NCBI GenBank assembly: GCA_934045905.1 | Contig: OW203767.1 | Location: 28,642,520 to 28,706,519 of the forward strand | DNA length: 64,000 nt | Direction of reading: 5' to 3' | DNA from: Leuctra nigra | Taxonomy: Eukaryota > Arthropoda > Insecta > Plecoptera > Leuctridae | In this document: positions 60,226 to 64,000 of the stretch, in pieces | Layout: the number at the start of each line of letters is the position of its first letter | Position numbering within the stretch: position 1 is the first letter of the stretch | Program-made: the position numbers and the translations under genes | Notes under the pieces: generated by a model | What the model was told of the DNA's origin: nothing | What the model saw: only the letters and a program-made list of their open reading frames with translations | Databases searched by the model: none

Positions 60226-63200
60226 ACACAGCTGAAAACGATTTATACATCCTTTTTCAAACTTTAGCTGCAACAAACTCCTGTAAACCACACAATAGAT
60301 TGTACTTTACGTCTTACGAGTTACGACATTGCAGACTTTGGATTAAACTTGATATCTGGATGATTCTTCGATGCAAAAAAACAGCCAGCGGCTTCATAAA
60401 AGAAGACGCTGTTGATTTAAGTGGCGTTTTTCTACAAAGGCAAAGAGCGCATTTTCAGCCGTTAAAATCAATCAGCATATTTAACTCGAGTCGTTAATTT
60501 ATACGTCGTTAAAACGTTTTTAAATTTATCTCTCCGCTCTGTTAAAAAAATATATAGATAGTTAACTTTCGGTTTTCGAAGATAGATATAAAAATAATTT
60601 TTAAATCGAGACCACCCTTAGGTCTAAAACAATTTTTATTATACCAACCAACTTCAAATTATTTATAGCAGTAGTTAAAAACGATATTACGGAGTGGTAA
60701 ATTAATCGTATCTACCGTGAAGTGATCAGGAGTGACGTAACGATGGGTGGGGAGGGGGAGGGGGGAGATACCCCCCACTGTCTTGACACACTGGGGGGTA
60801 TTGATTGACAATGAGGTGGACCGGTTCGTGTCATTGTAAATCAATATTCAAGATCGATATCAATATCATGACTTATGGCATGTGAGTTTTGTCATTTTGA
60901 TTATCTTGGGATGCCAACCTTAAAGCAAAGACAGGGATCTTACGGCAGGAATATATGGTCTTGGAAAGAGACGAAAAGAGTTCATGGAATTTTAAGAATG
61001 TGGACTTGTTTCTGGAGGCCTGGGATCGACTCTTGGCTCATGCATTGTTGTGGATTTAGAGATGCGGTTTATAGACGATTCGACAACTAGTAAATGTCGC
61101 ATCTGATGAATGTTATTGGCTGATTGGGAGATGACGGAGGATAAAATAGGGAGAATAATCTTTGCCTGAGATAGAAGCAAAATACCAGATAGTTCCAATT
61201 ATAATCATCTGGCCACCTTCATATACTTATTTTGAAATTCATATACATTTATTTCTATAGGTAACTCTATTTATTCCACAATGTTATCATCACTGTTTCA
61301 AAAGTATAACAAAAATATATTACACTTTGCAACGTGGTTCAATATGTTATAATTCAATATGAAACCATATCATAATTATCATTTCATCTTTTGCAATTAT
61401 AATTTTTAATATTTAAACGATACTACGCATGTGGAGCCTTAGCTGCATTATAATTCCCTTCGAAATTTCCACTTGTTTGCTGCAAGTACTAGTCAAACTG
61501 TCAAACTAAATATTATTATGCTACTTCAATTTGATTCTATTTTTCTAGTTGCTCATTTGTCCGCTCTCCTAGTGCTAGCGCCACGTTACTGCTTCTCGGT
61601 TTCACTTGGAGTCGTATCACCTAACATGTTCTTTATAATTAGCCCGGTAGTTCTTACATCATGTCCCTGAACTTCCTACCCTCTTGGTTACTTTTCCAAA
61701 TACACTTTGCCGTATTCAAAAATCATAAAATAAACATCACCCCAGCATTCAATTCTCGTAAATTATTTAATATTGACTTCTTAAATTATTCTTCTATTAG
61801 ATTTTTTTACAAAAGAATCGAAAGAAAAGATTTTCAAGAAAGTTATTTTGTATGTTTTCGAAGTTCGAACATATTCGAAAACACATAACTCAATATCTAA
61901 CTTCTTACATAAACAAAATGCATTTTACATGAAATCCGTGTACAGTCGTGTTCGATGAGAAAGAACCCGGAGAATTATCTCTCAATGCTTAGTGGTCCAG
62001 GAGGCAAGTGGTCTGTTGTGATGGGATCGGATGCTGGACCACCCGAGACGGTCTCTATACCTGTGACAACACCCTTACGACCGATCCCACCCTTATTTCT
62101 TCACGCTAAGTAAATAATCGTAAAAATTCTCGACTTTTTTATTCAGTTGAAAAGGGTGACTTTACCCTTTCATCCATTGAAAATCAAACAGTGCCAGAGT
62201 TCTTATGTTATTATATTCCTTTTCATGCGACTTGGAATCTAAACATGAAATCCAGTTGTAAATATATTTTCTATATCAACATCATTTAGACATAAAAATT
62301 TAGGAGACGTGGAAAAAATAATATGGAGACGTGATTTTAGGTTTATGACTTGATTCAGTAACAAAACTGAAACGAAAAAATTAATTTTTATGACGAGAAA
62401 TATGGGGCACTATCTGAGAACTCCCCTCCTACAACGTTCTCCCCTCGGTTTAGAAAAAACAACCACGTTGAATAATATTATTGAAATTGGTCAATTAATT
62501 GAATTATTGGGAGATGACGACGAAAGCTTAGGATATGGCAAGATGGGAAGGGGCGGTCGTGTCCTATTAACACATGAATCTTCCCAATATGCTTCTTGAC
62601 TGATAAAACCTCACTCAGTTGCGTCAGTTTTGGGAATCTTTCTCCGAAATTCAAATTACAATTACAATTATATTTCTGAAGTCCACAATTTGTTTTAGTG
62701 GATGTAGAATATCTACAAACAATTGTTTAGATAGCGTTGATAAATATCATACAAGTGACATTCTGTCCATAAAAACCTGCGGATTATCGATGTACACCTT
62801 CACAATCGTTTAGATTTAAAACTCAATTTCCTCTGGCGATAAAAAATTCTCAAACGTTCTAAAAATTCTTGGGGTCCAAAAGGAATGTCTCCCATACCCT
62901 CAATTTGGTTCAATTTGTTTTTACAAATTTGGCTATTTGATTTCAGTAATTCCTCGACTAGAACTACCAATACATAACGTCAATGAAACTACAAAACCTC
63001 GTAAATGACATTTTCAGAATTATTCAGGGGAGAATTTTTTAATTATTTAGGGCTTTAAAGTCAAATGTTTACAAGATAGATATTATGGTTTATGGCACTC
63101 AACAGCGAGGTTATTAGCAATGTTTTTTACAAGGTTTGGTACTTCAAGAAATTACTACAATCTCTACAAATATCAAAAGACATCGATTTTGAAAACAGTG

Positions 63201-64000
63201 TCACGAGGTTTTGTATTTTCACCGACGATAATTCATTTCAATCCTGACGTTTCGAATCATTCGATCTGCATACGTCAATCAATACTTCATCCCAATGTCA
63301 TTCCCACAACTTATCTTCTTCACGTAGCTTTGCTCATCTCTGAAACAAGCGCCGAATTGTCTCGCACATCGGTACGCGGAGATTGATGGAACTCGCTGGA
63401 TTTATGCCGGGGGTGGATATGTGAGTTGAGGGGATGAAATCAAACGAAGACGGACGTATGGGGATGTCGCAGACAAGACGGAGGTGATTGATGAAGAAGA
63501 GGCATTAGAGAGAGATCGTATTGAGCCGTTGAGAAATAGGTTACAACATGCCAGAAGAAGATCGCAGACGATTTAATGACGCACGACGACCAACAGCAGG
63601 TATAGACACTTGAGGGAGAAAAGAAGAACGTATTTTTAGAGAGAGAGTGGATGAAGAATATATTTCTAAAGCCTTTATATCGTGGATCCATTTTATTAAT
63701 CAAAACACAATGTTTGAACTGCCAAACCAGCGTTTTGAGTAAAAACTCGAGAGATATTCTCTAAAAATTCACGATTATTTAGTTTATTATTAAAATATTG
63801 TAGCTGCGTATAGTTGAATACGTTCTTAGTTTGTTAGATATTTATGTCATTCATCTGCCAATCCATTTGAAAGTAAAAAATAACTAATTTCCAAACGACC
63901 CTCTTCCAGAATCTTTTTTTCTCCCTGAAAAATATCTCTCTATTTTCTATTGGCTCCCTTCTTTGAACACTAACCACGACGCCGACGTCTAGACTCCCCC
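60226..64000. other. AT-rich region, nothing recognised beyond small motifs
   Basis: No gene is supported. A hairpin ATACCCCCCA...TGGGGGGTAT lies at about 60768-60803. A partial family A copy is at 62513-62617. A GC-richer patch with inverted GGTCCAG/CTGGACC and GGGATCGG/CCGATCCC words lies at 61990-62105. Frames up to 88 residues near 63120-63700 show no domain. Confidence 0.5.
62513..62617 (+). mobile_element. family A short element, partial copy
   Basis: GAGATGACGACGAAAGC, AAGATGGGAAGGGGCGGTCG, TGTCCTATTAACACATG and CTTGACTGATAAAACCTCAC follow the order of the middle and 3' end of the family, with a decayed closing hairpin. Confidence 0.55.

Noticed and set aside
59873..60291. Poly-Ser and poly-Glu proteins of 120 and 129 residues
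   Set aside because: Both come from the (TTC)62 run inside a short mobile element; no domain flanks the homopolymer.

Overview
The window looks like AT-rich, gene-poor intergenic or intronic DNA from an animal, most likely an invertebrate such as an insect. The evidence is the lack of any long open frame, the dense miniature inverted-repeat elements, tRNA-like SINE traces, a decayed non-LTR retrotransposon tail, satellite arrays and many homopolymer runs. I cannot name the species. No host protein-coding gene, rRNA or intact tRNA could be supported. Nearly every short open frame present is accidental or lies inside a repeat.

Layout. 1-5138: AT-rich single-copy-looking DNA. 5139-11986: a homogeneous GC-rich satellite of 64 units of 107 bp, each with two CACGTG E-boxes. 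13.4-17.0 kb: small mobile elements (a 111-bp MITE, two copies of 'family A', a 3' fragment of a non-LTR retrotransposon). 17423-20434 (element X) and 25255-26585 (element Y): two copies, in opposite orientation, of one composite mobile element. It has a palindromic module at one end, internal ~117-bp repeats and a hairpin with CTAG at the other end. Its repeats carry a CRE + ETS + YY1-like cassette. Between X and Y lie several inverted-repeat MITEs. 32027-34072: a foldback element with ~510-bp arms full of GTCGAC, carrying a nested family A copy. 40490-40882: an almost spacerless palindrome. 44764-44983 and 54279-54453: two MITEs of one family. 55092-55935: six copies of a 140/141-bp repeat. 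59831-60225: a full family A copy containing 62 TTC triplets.

There is no operon-like or pathway logic. The coherent content is repeat biology: several non-autonomous element families, some nested in others, and two arrays rich in recognisable transcription-factor sites. The CpG-rich patches near 35.3, 42.0, 44.6 and 49.2 kb are the best places to look for a host promoter or exon, but nothing in the sequence proves one.
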